Below, in pieces: positions 8,515-16,787 of a stretch of 64,000 nucleotides of DNA. Within the stretch, counting starts at the first letter, position 1; each line of letters opens with the position of its first letter. The translations under genes were made by a program, and so were the position numbers. Below the pieces are notes generated by a model. The model saw only the letters and a program-made list of their open reading frames with translations, ran no database searches and was not told the DNA's origin. Source of the DNA: Isoptericola cucumis (lineage in GTDB: Bacteria; Actinomycetota; Actinomycetes; Actinomycetales; Cellulomonadaceae); contig NZ_BMDG01000007.1 of the NCBI RefSeq assembly GCF_014635665.1, positions 213,191-277,190 on the forward strand. Direction: 5' to 3'.

Positions 8515-10205
8515 GCGGGCCTGGGCTGCGCGTGCCGCGGCGCGTCGTCGTCGTCGGCAACGGCATGGTGGGCGCGCGCCTCGCCGACGAGCTGGCGCGT
8601 CGTGACGCGGACGGCGTCCTCGACGTCACCGTGCTGGGCGCCGAGCCGTACGAGCCGTACAACCGGGTGCTGCTGTCCGACGTGGTGGCGGGGCGCACGG
8701 ACGTCGCCGCGATCGGCATGCCCGTGGCCGACGGCGGGAACGCCCGCGTGCTGCGGGGCACCTGCGCGGTGGCGGTCGACCGTGACGCCCGGGTCGTGCT
8801 GACCGACGACGGCGGACGCCACCCCTACGACCACCTCGTGCTCGCCACCGGCGCGAGCGCGCGCGTCCCCGCGGTCCCCGGCCTCGGCGGCGACCCGGGC
8901 GCGCTGCCCGCAGGGGTGCACGCGCTGCGCACGCTCGACGACGCCCGCGAGGTGGTCGCCGCGACCGTGAACGCGCCCCGCGCGGTGGTCGTCGGGGGCG
9001 GGGTGCTGGGCGTGGAGGTCGCGCTCGGGCTCGCCGCACGCGGGCTGGCGACGACGCTCGTGCACGGCGCCGCCGCGCCGATGGACCGGCAGCTCGACGA
9101 CGAGGCGGGCGCGGTGCTGCGTGCCGGGCTGGAGGCGGCGGGCGTCGTCGTGCGCACCGGGGTGCGGCCCGGTGAGGTGCTGGTGGTCGGCGGGCGGGCG
9201 GTGGGGGTGCGGCTCACGGGCACGGTGCCCGCCGCGGCGCCCCGTGCGGACCCCCACGAGGTGCTCGGCGCGGGGCTGGTCGTGCTGGCCTGCGGCACCG
9301 TCCCCGAGACGTCGCTCGCCCGGCGCGCGGGGCTCGCCGTCGACCGCGGGGTCGTCGTCGGGCCCGGGCTGGCGAGCGTCACCGACCCCCGCGTCTTCGC
9401 GGTCGGTGACTGCGCGCAGCCGCCCGAGGGGTCGCGCGGGCTCGTCGCCGAGGGCTGGGACCAGGCACGACGGCTCGCCGAGCACCTGGTGTCCCTCGCG
9501 GCCGGGCGCCCCGGCCCCGCGGCCGGCGCCCCCGGCCGGCCCCGGGCGCACCTGCGGATGCCGGGGGAGGACGGGGGGCCGTCGATGGCGGTGCGGCTGG
9601 GCACGCTGCTGTCGTCCCGCGCGCCGGCGGCCCGCGGGGTCGGGGGCCGCGGCGTCGACACCCGGGGGACCGACGTCGTGAAGGTCAAGGCGGGCGCGCT
9701 GAGCGTCGTCGCGATGGGTCGGTGCGGGTCCCGCCGGACCCCGGTCGCGGGGGAGCGGGCCGTGCGGCTCGGCGACCCGGCCGCCGGCCGGTACGTCGAG
9801 GCGGTGGTGGCGGACGGCGTGCTGGTGGGCGCCACCTGCGTCGGCGACGCGCGCGTGGCCGCCGACCTCACCGCCGCCTACACCCGCCGCACGCCCGTGC
9901 CCGCCGACCCGGCGTTCCTGCTGCTCACGCCGGTGATGCCGGCCGCGGAGCCCGCGTCGTCACCGGAGCACATGCCGGACGACGCGACCGTCTGCCGCTG
10001 CAACGGCGTCACGAAGCACGACATCGCGGCGTGCGTGACGGACGGGGGCGAGACCGTCGACGACGTCGCACGGGCCACCCGCGCCACCACCGGCTGCGGC
10101 AGCTGCACGGACGCCGTGTGCGGGCTGGTGGAGTGGCTCGTGCGGGACGCGCCCGCCCGGGAGGTCCGTCCGGAGACGCCCGCGGTTCCCGGACGCCGCG
10201 GTTGA
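8511..10205 (+). CDS. nasB: Nitrate reductase electron-transfer flavoprotein with C-terminal BFD iron-sulfur domain
   Basis: This 564-residue protein resembles the N-terminal half of NirB and Bacillus-type NasB. It has an FAD motif VVGNGMVGARLADEL near residue 12, an NAD(P) motif VVGGGVLGVEVALGL near residue 160, and TDPRVFAVGDC near residue 290. Its C-terminal BFD-type [2Fe-2S] domain shows CRCNGV near residue 494 and TGCGSC near 527. The sirohaem reductase domain of NirB is absent. Its place directly after nasA, with an ATGA overlap, fits a role passing NAD(P)H electrons to nitrate reductase. The nasB symbol is by analogy. Confidence 0.85.
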   Translation: MSGPGLRVPRRVVVVGNGMVGARLADELARRDADGVLDVTVLGAEPYEPYNRVLLSDVVAGRTDVAAIGMPVADGGNARVLRGTCAVAVDRDARVVLTDDGGRHPYDHLVLATGASARVPAVPGLGGDPGALPAGVHALRTLDDAREVVAATVNAPRAVVVGGGVLGVEVALGLAARGLATTLVHGAAAPMDRQLDDEAGAVLRAGLEAAGVVVRTGVRPGEVLVVGGRAVGVRLTGTVPAAAPRADPHEVLGAGLVVLACGTVPETSLARRAGLAVDRGVVVGPGLASVTDPRVFAVGDCAQPPEGSRGLVAEGWDQARRLAEHLVSLAAGRPGPAAGAPGRPRAHLRMPGEDGGPSMAVRLGTLLSSRAPAARGVGGRGVDTRGTDVVKVKAGALSVVAMGRCGSRRTPVAGERAVRLGDPAAGRYVEAVVADGVLVGATCVGDARVAADLTAAYTRRTPVPADPAFLLLTPVMPAAEPASSPEHMPDDATVCRCNGVTKHDIAACVTDGGETVDDVARATRATTGCGSCTDAVCGLVEWLVRDAPAREVRPETPAVPGRRG

Positions 10206-10297
10206 CGGCCGCCGCGCCGGCGCGGGTGGGGGTCCCTTTTTCAGAGGTGTCGGGCCGGCGGCACTCGCGACGCATGAACGGTCATGGCTCCCCGGTG

Positions 10298-10330
10298 GCG
10301 GGATGTTCCCGGCGAGCGGGAACATCCCGC
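10298..10330. terminator. Bidirectional hairpin between convergent genes
   Basis: Perfect 13-base arms (10298-10310 and 10318-10330) flank a 7-base loop. It lies between the ends of nasB (10205) and the methyltransferase gene (10371), which face each other. There is no T-tract on either strand. The rest of the gap shows nothing I can name. Confidence 0.6.
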
Positions 10331-10370
10331 GTCGGCGGACTGGCGACAGCAGGGAGATCGACGGTCCCGC

Positions 10371-11141
10371 TCAGCCGTCAGGTGCGAAAACGACACCCCC
10401 TGGGCCGCGAGCTGCTCCGGACGGCGACGGCGTGCTCGACGGCACCGGGGGGCGCGTCCACTCGAGCGTGTAGCGGAAGAACAGCCGCTGCCGGAAGCGT
10501 GCGCCGGGCAGCACGCGCCGGGCCGTCGCGGCGACCTCGCCGTACGTCTCGCACGGGTCGCGCACCGGCATGGCCGGCCCGTCCTCGGCGTCGGTCTCGT
10601 CGTCCGGGCCGGGGACGGCGACGCGCGGGTGCTTCACCAGCCCGACCACGGGGTTGACGAACGACGAGACCAGGTCGACGGCGAGCTCCCGGGGCGAGCC
10701 GAGCCGGGCGAGCCCCACGACCAGCAGCCGTCCGCCCGGGGCCAGCACCCCGGCCGCGTGGCGCAGCGCGGCCTCGAGCTCCATGTGGTGCAGCGAGGCC
10801 ACCATCGTCACCACGTCGAACGAGCCGTCGGCGGGCAGGTCGAGGAAGCCGTCGTGGCGCACGGTGACGGCGGGGTCACCGGCGAACCGGGTGCGCGTGA
10901 CCTCGGCCATCGAGGCGTCGACGTCGAGCCCCACCACCTCGACGACCTCGCGGCGCAGGCGGTCCACGAGGGTGCCCGTGCCGCACCCGACGTCCAGGGC
11001 GCGCAGGCGCCGCCGCGGCAGGCGCCGCACGACCCAGCCGTGGAAGTGGTCGTTGTGGTTCCACGGGTGCCGGGCGTTGAGCCGGCCGAGGGCACGGCCG
11101 CCGGCGCGGACCAGGGGATTCGTCGTCGTGCGCGGGTCCAT
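10371..11141 (-). CDS. Class I SAM-dependent methyltransferase
   Basis: This is a 256-residue protein with a canonical motif I (LDVGCGTGTLVDRL, about residues 45-58) and an acidic motif II (VVGLDVDASM). Motif IV is VVTMVASLHHME and a post-motif is LAPGGRLLVVGLARLG, as in UbiE/type-11 methyltransferases. The substrate cannot be told from sequence. ATG 11141 is 8 bases after a TACCCT -10 hexamer on the same strand, so the message is probably leaderless. The promoter overlaps that of the divergent kinase gene. Confidence 0.88.
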   Translation of the reverse strand: MDPRTTTNPLVRAGGRALGRLNARHPWNHNDHFHGWVVRRLPRRRLRALDVGCGTGTLVDRLRREVVEVVGLDVDASMAEVTRTRFAGDPAVTVRHDGFLDLPADGSFDVVTMVASLHHMELEAALRHAAGVLAPGGRLLVVGLARLGSPRELAVDLVSSFVNPVVGLVKHPRVAVPGPDDETDAEDGPAMPVRDPCETYGEVAATARRVLPGARFRQRLFFRYTLEWTRPPVPSSTPSPSGAARGPGGVVFAPDG

Positions 11142-11149
11142 GGGCGCCG

Positions 11150-11159
11150 AGGGTAGCGT
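11150..11159. promoter_or_regulatory. Overlapping divergent -10 elements
   Basis: On the minus strand TACCCT (11155-11150) is 8 bases from the methyltransferase ATG. On the plus strand TAGCGT (11154-11159) is 7 bases from the kinase GTG. The two hexamers overlap by two bases, so only one polymerase could occupy the site at a time. Confidence 0.5.
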
Positions 11160-11166
11160 CACGTCC

Positions 11167-11640
11167 GTGACCAGCCGCCTCGTCCTGATGTGCGGCCCCG
11201 CGGGCGCCGGCAAGTCCACCCACACCCGTCGGTACGCCGACGCGGGGTACGCGGTGGCGTCCGTCGACGAGCTCGCGTGGGAGACGACGCACGCGGCCCG
11301 GCACCCGCTGCCGGAGGACGACGCGCGGCGGGTCGCGGCGGCGCTGCGGGCCTGGGTGGCCGACCTGCTGGCCCGCGGCCACGACGTGGTCGTGGACTCG
11401 TCGTTCTGGTCGCGGGCCTCGCGCGACGAGTACCGGGCCCTCGGCGCCGCCCACGGCGCGGACACGCTGGTGGTGTACGTCGACACGCCGCGCGACGTGG
11501 CCCTCGCCCGGGTCGCCGCGCGCACCGGCGCGCACGCCCACGACGTGCTGCTCGCCCCGGAGGTCGCGGCCGCCTTCCACGACGGCTTCCAGGTCCCCAC
11601 GTCCGACGAGGGGCCGACGGTGGTGGTCCCCGGCGCCTGA
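11167..11640 (+). CDS. Small AAA/P-loop kinase-like ATPase
   Basis: A 157-residue single-domain P-loop protein with Walker A GPAGAGKST near residue 11. It has a Walker-B-like DVVVDSSFW near residue 77 and a C-terminal DTPRDVALARVAART lid-type helix, resembling the zeta-toxin/T4 polynucleotide-kinase-like AAA_33 family. The substrate is unknown. No antitoxin-like partner is adjacent, so a toxin role is not supported. GTG 11167 is chosen because TAGCGT ends 7 bases upstream (leaderless). An in-frame ATG at 11140 would overlap the divergent start. Confidence 0.82.
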   Translation: MTSRLVLMCGPAGAGKSTHTRRYADAGYAVASVDELAWETTHAARHPLPEDDARRVAAALRAWVADLLARGHDVVVDSSFWSRASRDEYRALGAAHGADTLVVYVDTPRDVALARVAARTGAHAHDVLLAPEVAAAFHDGFQVPTSDEGPTVVVPGA

Positions 11641-11670
11641 GCACCCGCGGCAGCTCCTCTCGCCTGAAGT

Positions 11671-11706
11671 GTTTCGGGCGTGAGGCAGATGTTCCCGGCA
11701 GGTAAC
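11671..11706. promoter_or_regulatory. Candidate GlnR box upstream of nirB
   Basis: On the minus strand the pattern is GTTAC, 6 bases, GGAAC, 6 bases, CTCAC, then GAAAC after 4 bases. This resembles the Streptomyces GlnR consensus gTnAC-n6-GaAAc. It lies about 45 to 80 bases before the predicted nirB transcription start, a normal place for an activator of nitrogen assimilation. Confidence 0.45.
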
Positions 11707-11738
11707 CGGGGCCTGACGGCGGCGACACGGCGGCTTCG

Positions 11739-11744
11739 TAGCGT
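11739..11744 (+). promoter_or_regulatory. -10 of nirB with leaderless start
   Basis: TAGCGT is followed by 6 bases and then the nirB ATG. No Shine-Dalgarno sequence is present, so transcription probably begins at the start codon. No good -35 is visible, in line with activator dependence. Confidence 0.5.
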
Positions 11745-11750
11745 CGGGCC

Positions 11751-14402
11751 ATGACGACAACGCAGGGCAGTGAGCAGCCCCCCGGCCCGCGGCCGGACGA
11801 CCGGCGGCACGTGGTCGTCGTCGGCGGCGGCATGGTGGCGCAGCGCTTCGTCGAGGCGCTGCGCTCCCGGGACGACGCCGGCGCCTGGCGCGTCAGCGTC
11901 TTCGCCGAGGAGCCCCGCACGCCGTACGACCGCGTCGGACTCACCCGGTACTTCGAGGTGCGCGACGCCGAGGAGCTCACCCTGGGCGACCCGGCGCTGT
12001 GGGACGACCCGCTGGTGGAGCTGCACCGCGACTGCGCGATCACCGCGATCGACCGGGGGGCCCGCACCGTCACCGACCGGCTCGGCCGCGTGCACCCCTA
12101 CGACGAGCTCGTGCTGGCCACCGGGTCCAGCGCCGCCGTCCCGCCCATTCCCGGTCACGACCTGCCGGGCGTGTTCGTCTACCGCACCATCGACGACGTC
12201 GCCGCGCTGCGCGGCTGGGTCGAGGCGAAGCGGGAGACCGGGCGCGTCACCACGCGCGGCGGCGTCGTCGAGCGGCCGGTGCGCGGCGCCGTCGTCGGCG
12301 GCGGGCTGCTCGGCCTGGAGGCCGCGGGCGCCCTCAAGGCGCTCGGGGCGCAGGCCACGGTGATCGAGTTCGGCTCGCACCTCATGGGCGTGCAGATCGA
12401 CCTCGGCGGCGGGCACGCGCTGAAGCGGCTCATCAACGACAAGGGCATCGCGGTGCGTGCCGAGACCGCGACCAAGGAGCTCCGCCCGCACCGGCGCACC
12501 GGCCACGTGGGCCGGATGGACTTCGCCGACGGCGGCCGGCTCGACGTCGACGTCGTCGTCCTGGCCACGGGCGTGCGCCCGCGCGACGAGCTCGCCCGCG
12601 CGGCGGGCCTGGAGGTCGGCGAGCGCGGCGGCACCGTCGTCGACCTCACCTGCCGCACCGCCGACCCGCACGTCTGGGCGATCGGCGAGGTCGCCTGCAT
12701 CGAGGGCCGCTGCCTCGGCCTCGTGGCTCCCGGCAACACCATGGCGGAGGTGGTGGTCGACCGGCTGCTCGGCGGCGGGGCGACCTTCCCCGGTGCGGAC
12801 ACGGCGACCAGGCTCAAGCTGTCGGGCGTCGACGTCGCGAGCTTCGGCGACGCGCACGGGCGCACCTCCGGCGCCGTCGAGATCGTCTGGGCCGACCCCG
12901 TCGCAGGGGTGTACAAGAAGCTCGTCATGGCCGACGACGCGCGCACCCTGCTCGGCGGCGTCTTCGTCGGCGACGCCGCGCCCTACGCGTCCCTGCGCCC
13001 GATGCTCGGGGCCGAGCTCCCCGGCGACCCGTCGGCGTTCCTGCTGCCCGAGGGCGGGGGCGCGCCGGCGCTCGAGCTGCCCGACGACGCCACCGTCTGC
13101 TCGTGCAACAACGTCTCGGCGGGCACGATCCGCGGCGCGGTCGACGAGCACGGGTGCACCGACGTCGCCGGGGTCAAGGCCTGCACCCGGGCCGGCACGA
13201 CGTGCGGGGCGTGCCTGCCGCTGGTCACCAAGCTCACCCGGACCGAGCTGACCAAGGCGGGAGTCGAGGTCAGCAACGCCCTGTGCGAGCACTTCTCGCT
13301 CTCCCGTGCGCAGCTCTTCGACGCCGTGCGCGTGGCCGACCTGCACACGTTCAGCGAGATCATCGAGCGGTTCGGCACGGGGCGGGGCTGCGACGTCTGC
13401 AAGCCCGTCGTCGCGTCGATCCTCGCGAGCCTCGGCAACGGGCACATCCTCGCCGGCGAGCAGGCGGCGCTGCAGGACACCAACGACCACATGCTCGCCA
13501 ACATGCAGAAGGACGGCACCTACTCCGTGGTGCCACGCATGCCGGGCGGCGAGGTGACGCCCGAGGGGCTGATCGTCGTCGGGCAGGTGGCGAAGGACTT
13601 CGGGCTCTACACGAAGATCACCGGCGGCCAGCGCATCGACATGTTTGGCGCCCGCGTCGAGCAGCTCCCGCAGATCTGGGAGCGGCTGGTGGCGGCGGGG
13701 TTCGAGTCCGGCCACGCGTACGGCAAGTCGCTGCGCACCGTGAAGTCGTGCGTCGGCTCCACCTGGTGCCGCTTCGGCGTGCAGGACTCCGTGGGCATGG
13801 CCGTGCGGCTCGAGCTGCGCTACCGGGGGCTGCGGTCGCCGCACAAGCTCAAGCTCGGGGTCTCGGGCTGCGCCCGCGAGTGCGCGGAGGCCCGCGGCAA
13901 GGACGTCGGGGTCATCGCCACGGACAAGGGGTGGAACGTCTACGTCGGCGGGAACGGCGGCCAGACGCCGCGGCACGCGCGGCTGCTGGCCGAGGACCTC
14001 GACGACGCGACGCTCCTGCGCACCATCGACCGCTTCCTCATGTACTACGTCCGCACGGCCGACCGGCTACAGCGCACGGCCCCGTGGCTCGACGACGTCT
14101 CCGGCGGACTCGAGGGCGTGCGCGCCGTCGTCATGGACGACTCCCTCGGCATCGGCGCCGACCTGGACGCCGCGATGGCGGCCCACGTCGACGGGTACGA
14201 GGACGAGTGGAAGGCCGTCCTGTCCGACCCTGACAAGCTCGCCCGGTTCGGGTCGTTCGTCAACGCCCCCACGACGCCCGACCCCGCTCTCGCGTACGTC
14301 CCCGAGCGCGGCCAGAAGCGGCCCGCCACCCCCGACGAGGTGGCCGGGGGACTTGCCGACCCCGTTCTCGTGTCCGGCCCGATCCTGGAGGTGCGCGCAT
14401 GA
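11751..14402 (+). CDS. nirB: Assimilatory NADH-nitrite reductase large subunit
   Basis: This is an 883-residue protein that reduces nitrite to ammonium with six electrons from NAD(P)H. Its order of domains is complete: FAD motif VVVGGGMVAQRFVEAL (near 22), NAD motif VVGGGLLGLEAAGAL, BFD-type [2Fe-2S] domain with CSCNNV (near 449) and CGACLPLV, then the ferredoxin-like sulfite/nitrite reductase domain. The sirohaem/[4Fe-4S] cysteines appear as CVGSTWC (near 666) and SGCARECAE (near 706). It is first in the operon nirB-nirD-cobA-hemD, with 4-base overlaps. A GlnR-like box lies upstream. Confidence 0.96.
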   Translation: MTTTQGSEQPPGPRPDDRRHVVVVGGGMVAQRFVEALRSRDDAGAWRVSVFAEEPRTPYDRVGLTRYFEVRDAEELTLGDPALWDDPLVELHRDCAITAIDRGARTVTDRLGRVHPYDELVLATGSSAAVPPIPGHDLPGVFVYRTIDDVAALRGWVEAKRETGRVTTRGGVVERPVRGAVVGGGLLGLEAAGALKALGAQATVIEFGSHLMGVQIDLGGGHALKRLINDKGIAVRAETATKELRPHRRTGHVGRMDFADGGRLDVDVVVLATGVRPRDELARAAGLEVGERGGTVVDLTCRTADPHVWAIGEVACIEGRCLGLVAPGNTMAEVVVDRLLGGGATFPGADTATRLKLSGVDVASFGDAHGRTSGAVEIVWADPVAGVYKKLVMADDARTLLGGVFVGDAAPYASLRPMLGAELPGDPSAFLLPEGGGAPALELPDDATVCSCNNVSAGTIRGAVDEHGCTDVAGVKACTRAGTTCGACLPLVTKLTRTELTKAGVEVSNALCEHFSLSRAQLFDAVRVADLHTFSEIIERFGTGRGCDVCKPVVASILASLGNGHILAGEQAALQDTNDHMLANMQKDGTYSVVPRMPGGEVTPEGLIVVGQVAKDFGLYTKITGGQRIDMFGARVEQLPQIWERLVAAGFESGHAYGKSLRTVKSCVGSTWCRFGVQDSVGMAVRLELRYRGLRSPHKLKLGVSGCARECAEARGKDVGVIATDKGWNVYVGGNGGQTPRHARLLAEDLDDATLLRTIDRFLMYYVRTADRLQRTAPWLDDVSGGLEGVRAVVMDDSLGIGADLDAAMAAHVDGYEDEWKAVLSDPDKLARFGSFVNAPTTPDPALAYVPERGQKRPATPDEVAGGLADPVLVSGPILEVRA

Positions 14403-14806
14403 CCACCCTCGCCCCGCTCCCCGCCGACCCGTCCGTCGACGGGCCCGGCTGGACCGCCGTCTGCCCGCTCGACGCCCTGGCACCGGAGCGCGGCGCCGCG
14501 GCCCTCGTCACGGCGTCGGACGGCGAGGAGCTGCAGGTCGCGATCTTCCGGCTCGTCGACGGCACGGTGCACGCCGTCCAGCAGCTCGACCCGTACTCCG
14601 GCGCGAACGTCATGTCCCGCGGCATCGTCGGCACCCGCCGCGGCACCCCGACCGTCGCCGCACCCGTGTACAAGCAGGTGTTCGAGCTGGCCACCGGGCG
14701 CTGCCTCGACGCCGCCGGGAAGGAGCCCCGCGACGGGCTCGCGGCGGACCTGGCCGCGTTCCCCGTGGTCGTGACGGGCGGCGTGGTCCACGTGGGGCTC
14801 GGATGA
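14399..14806 (+). CDS. nirD: Nitrite reductase small subunit NirD
   Basis: A 135-residue Rieske-fold protein of the NirD type. It matches the family in length and in motifs such as WTAVCPLDALAPERG, VAIFRLVDGTVHAVQQLDPYSGANVMSRG, and the VYKQVFELATGRCLD region. Like other NirD proteins it lacks the Cys-His pairs of true Rieske centres, so it is a structural partner of NirB. It overlaps nirB and cobA by 4 bases each, which supports coupled synthesis. Confidence 0.94.
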   Translation: MTTLAPLPADPSVDGPGWTAVCPLDALAPERGAAALVTASDGEELQVAIFRLVDGTVHAVQQLDPYSGANVMSRGIVGTRRGTPTVAAPVYKQVFELATGRCLDAAGKEPRDGLAADLAAFPVVVTGGVVHVGLG

Positions 14807-15612
14807 CCACCGCTCCGCCCGGCCCGAGACGGCCCGGCCGGGTGACGCTCGTCGGCGCCGGACCGGGGGCCGCCGACCTGCTCACCTACCGCGCGTGGCG
14901 GGCGATCACCACGGCGGACGTCGTCGTCACCGACCGGCTCGTCCCCACCGAGGTGCTCGACGACCTGGGCCCGGGCGTCGAGGTCGTCGACGTCGGCAAG
15001 ACGCCCGGGCGGCACACGCTGCCGCAGCCGGAGATCGACGCGCTCCTCGTCGCCCGCGCGCTCGCGGGGCAGCACGTCGTGCGGCTCAAGGGCGGCGACC
15101 CGTTCGTCCTCGGCCGCGGCGGCGAGGAGGTCGCGGCGTGCCGCGCGGCGGGCGTGGCGGTGGAGGTCGTGCCGGGGGTCTCGTCGGCGCTCGCCGCTCC
15201 GGCGCTCGCCGGCATCCCCCTCACGCACCGCGGCACCACGACCGCCTTCCACGTCGTCACCGGCCACACCCGCGAGGGCGGCGCGGCCGGCCCCGTCCTC
15301 GACCCGGTCTCCGTCGCGTGCGTCACCTCCCGCGCGGCGACGCTCGTCGTGCTCATGGGGGTGGCGGCCCTGCCCGGCATCGTGGCCCGCCTGCTGGACG
15401 CCGGTGCCGCGCCCGGCACCCCCGTCGCTATCGTGGAGCGGGGTTCGCTGCCCGACCAGCGGGTCACGCGCACCGGGCTCGACCTCGCCGCCAAGCGTGC
15501 CGAGGAGGTCGGGGTCCGTGCGCCGGCCGTGGTCGTGATCGGCGACGTCGCCGACGAGGAGCTGCTGGAGGTCGCGCGTGACGCAGGAGCCGTGGGAGGG
15601 GCCGGTGGCTGA
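14803..15612 (+). CDS. cobA: Uroporphyrinogen-III C-methyltransferase (SUMT)
   Basis: A 269-residue enzyme that methylates uroporphyrinogen III twice to precorrin-2, the first committed step to the sirohaem used by NirB. Family motifs are VGAGPGAADLLTYRAW near residue 17, VRLKGGDPFVLGRGGEE near residue 90, and PGVSSALAAPALAGIPLTHRG near residue 124. The CysG dehydrogenase/chelatase domain is absent, so that step must come from elsewhere. It overlaps nirD by 4 bases and hemD by 35. Confidence 0.93.
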   Translation: MTTAPPGPRRPGRVTLVGAGPGAADLLTYRAWRAITTADVVVTDRLVPTEVLDDLGPGVEVVDVGKTPGRHTLPQPEIDALLVARALAGQHVVRLKGGDPFVLGRGGEEVAACRAAGVAVEVVPGVSSALAAPALAGIPLTHRGTTTAFHVVTGHTREGGAAGPVLDPVSVACVTSRAATLVVLMGVAALPGIVARLLDAGAAPGTPVAIVERGSLPDQRVTRTGLDLAAKRAEEVGVRAPAVVVIGDVADEELLEVARDAGAVGGAGG

Positions 15613-16756
15613 GGCCACCCGGCCCGCGCTGGGCCAGGTCATGGCCGGCTGCACCGTCCTGGTCACGGCCGACCGCCGGTCCGGCGAGCTCGCGGCGGCG
15701 CTCGAGCGCCGCGGGGCCACGATCCGGCACGCCCCCGCGCTGAGCATGGTGTCGCACGTGGACGACGACACGCTGATCGCCGCGACGCGCGCCCTGCTCG
15801 ACGACGAGCCCGACGTCGTCGTCGTCACGACGGGCGTCGGGTTCCGCGCCTGGGTCGAGGCCGCCGACGCGCACGGCGTCGCGGACGACCTGCTCGCCGT
15901 GCTGGGCCGTGCGCGCCTGGTGGCGCGGGGGCCGAAGGCGCGGGGAGCGATCCAGGCGGCGGGCCTGCAGGCCGACTGGGTCGCGGAGTCGGAGACGTCC
16001 GCCGAGGTCGCGGAGGTCCTGCTCAGCGAGGGCGTGTCGGGGCTGCACGTCGCGATCCAGCACCACGGCGCGGGTGCCGACGGGCTCGACGGCGTCTTCG
16101 CGACGGCGGGCGCGCGGGTGTCGGCCCTCGTGGTCTACCGCTGGGGCCCGCCGCCCGACCCGGCCGCGGTCGAGGCCTCCGTGCGCGCCGCCGCCGCGGG
16201 GGAGATCGACGCGGTCGCGTTCACGTCCGCGCCGGGAGCCGAGGCGTGGATGCGCGCCGTCGAGGCGCAGGGGCTGCGGGACGCGGTCGTGGCGCGGTTC
16301 GCCGACGGGGAGATGGTGGCCGCCGCCGTCGGGCCGGTGACCGCGCGCCCCCTGGAGTCGCGCGGCGTGCCGACGCTGCAGCCCGAGCGCGGGCGCCTGG
16401 GGGCGCTGGTGCGCTCGCTGGTCGGCCACTACGACCACCTGGAGTCCGTGGCGCTCGCCACCGTCGCCGGGCCGCTCGTCATCCGCGCACGGGTCGCCGT
16501 CCTCGACTCGCAGGTGCTGCCGCTGTCGCCCACCGGTGTCGAGGTGCTGCGGCTGCTGGCCGCCGCGGGCGGCGACGTCGTGCCGCGCGAGCGGGTGCTC
16601 GACGTCCTGCCCGGCAGCTCCCGTGACCCGCACGCCGTCGAGGTCGCCGTCGCGCGGCTGCGCGAGGCCGCCGGTCGGCGTGACCTGGTCAAGACCGTCG
16701 TCAAACGCGGCTACCGGCTGGAGCTCGCGCATCCCACGATCCAGGCGAGTCGCTGA
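15578..16756 (+). CDS. hemD: Uroporphyrinogen-III synthase fused to a winged-helix DNA-binding domain
   Basis: This 392-residue protein has a HemD-like two-lobed N-terminal part: VLVTADRRSGELAAALERRGA, VVVVTTGVGFRAW, VAIQHHGAG, and AVAFTSAPGAEAW. From about residue 300 it has an OmpR/PhoB-type winged helix: LSPTGVEVLRLLAAAGGDVVPRERVLD, VEVAVARLREAAG, and VVKRGYRL. Such fusions occur in actinobacterial nitrite operons and may couple sirohaem supply to transcription control. GTG 15578 has GGAGG six bases upstream. GTG 15605, with GGGAGGGG before it, is a good alternative and would shorten the cobA overlap from 35 to 8 bases. Confidence 0.88.
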   Translation: MTQEPWEGPVAEATRPALGQVMAGCTVLVTADRRSGELAAALERRGATIRHAPALSMVSHVDDDTLIAATRALLDDEPDVVVVTTGVGFRAWVEAADAHGVADDLLAVLGRARLVARGPKARGAIQAAGLQADWVAESETSAEVAEVLLSEGVSGLHVAIQHHGAGADGLDGVFATAGARVSALVVYRWGPPPDPAAVEASVRAAAAGEIDAVAFTSAPGAEAWMRAVEAQGLRDAVVARFADGEMVAAAVGPVTARPLESRGVPTLQPERGRLGALVRSLVGHYDHLESVALATVAGPLVIRARVAVLDSQVLPLSPTGVEVLRLLAAAGGDVVPRERVLDVLPGSSRDPHAVEVAVARLREAAGRRDLVKTVVKRGYRLELAHPTIQASR

Positions 16757-16787
16757 CCTGCTGGCGGGCGTCCCGTCGCGCGCGTCG

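Noticed and set aside
11167..11640. Zeta-toxin module
   Set aside because: The P-loop protein resembles that superfamily but no antitoxin gene is adjacent and the divergent neighbour is a methyltransferase.
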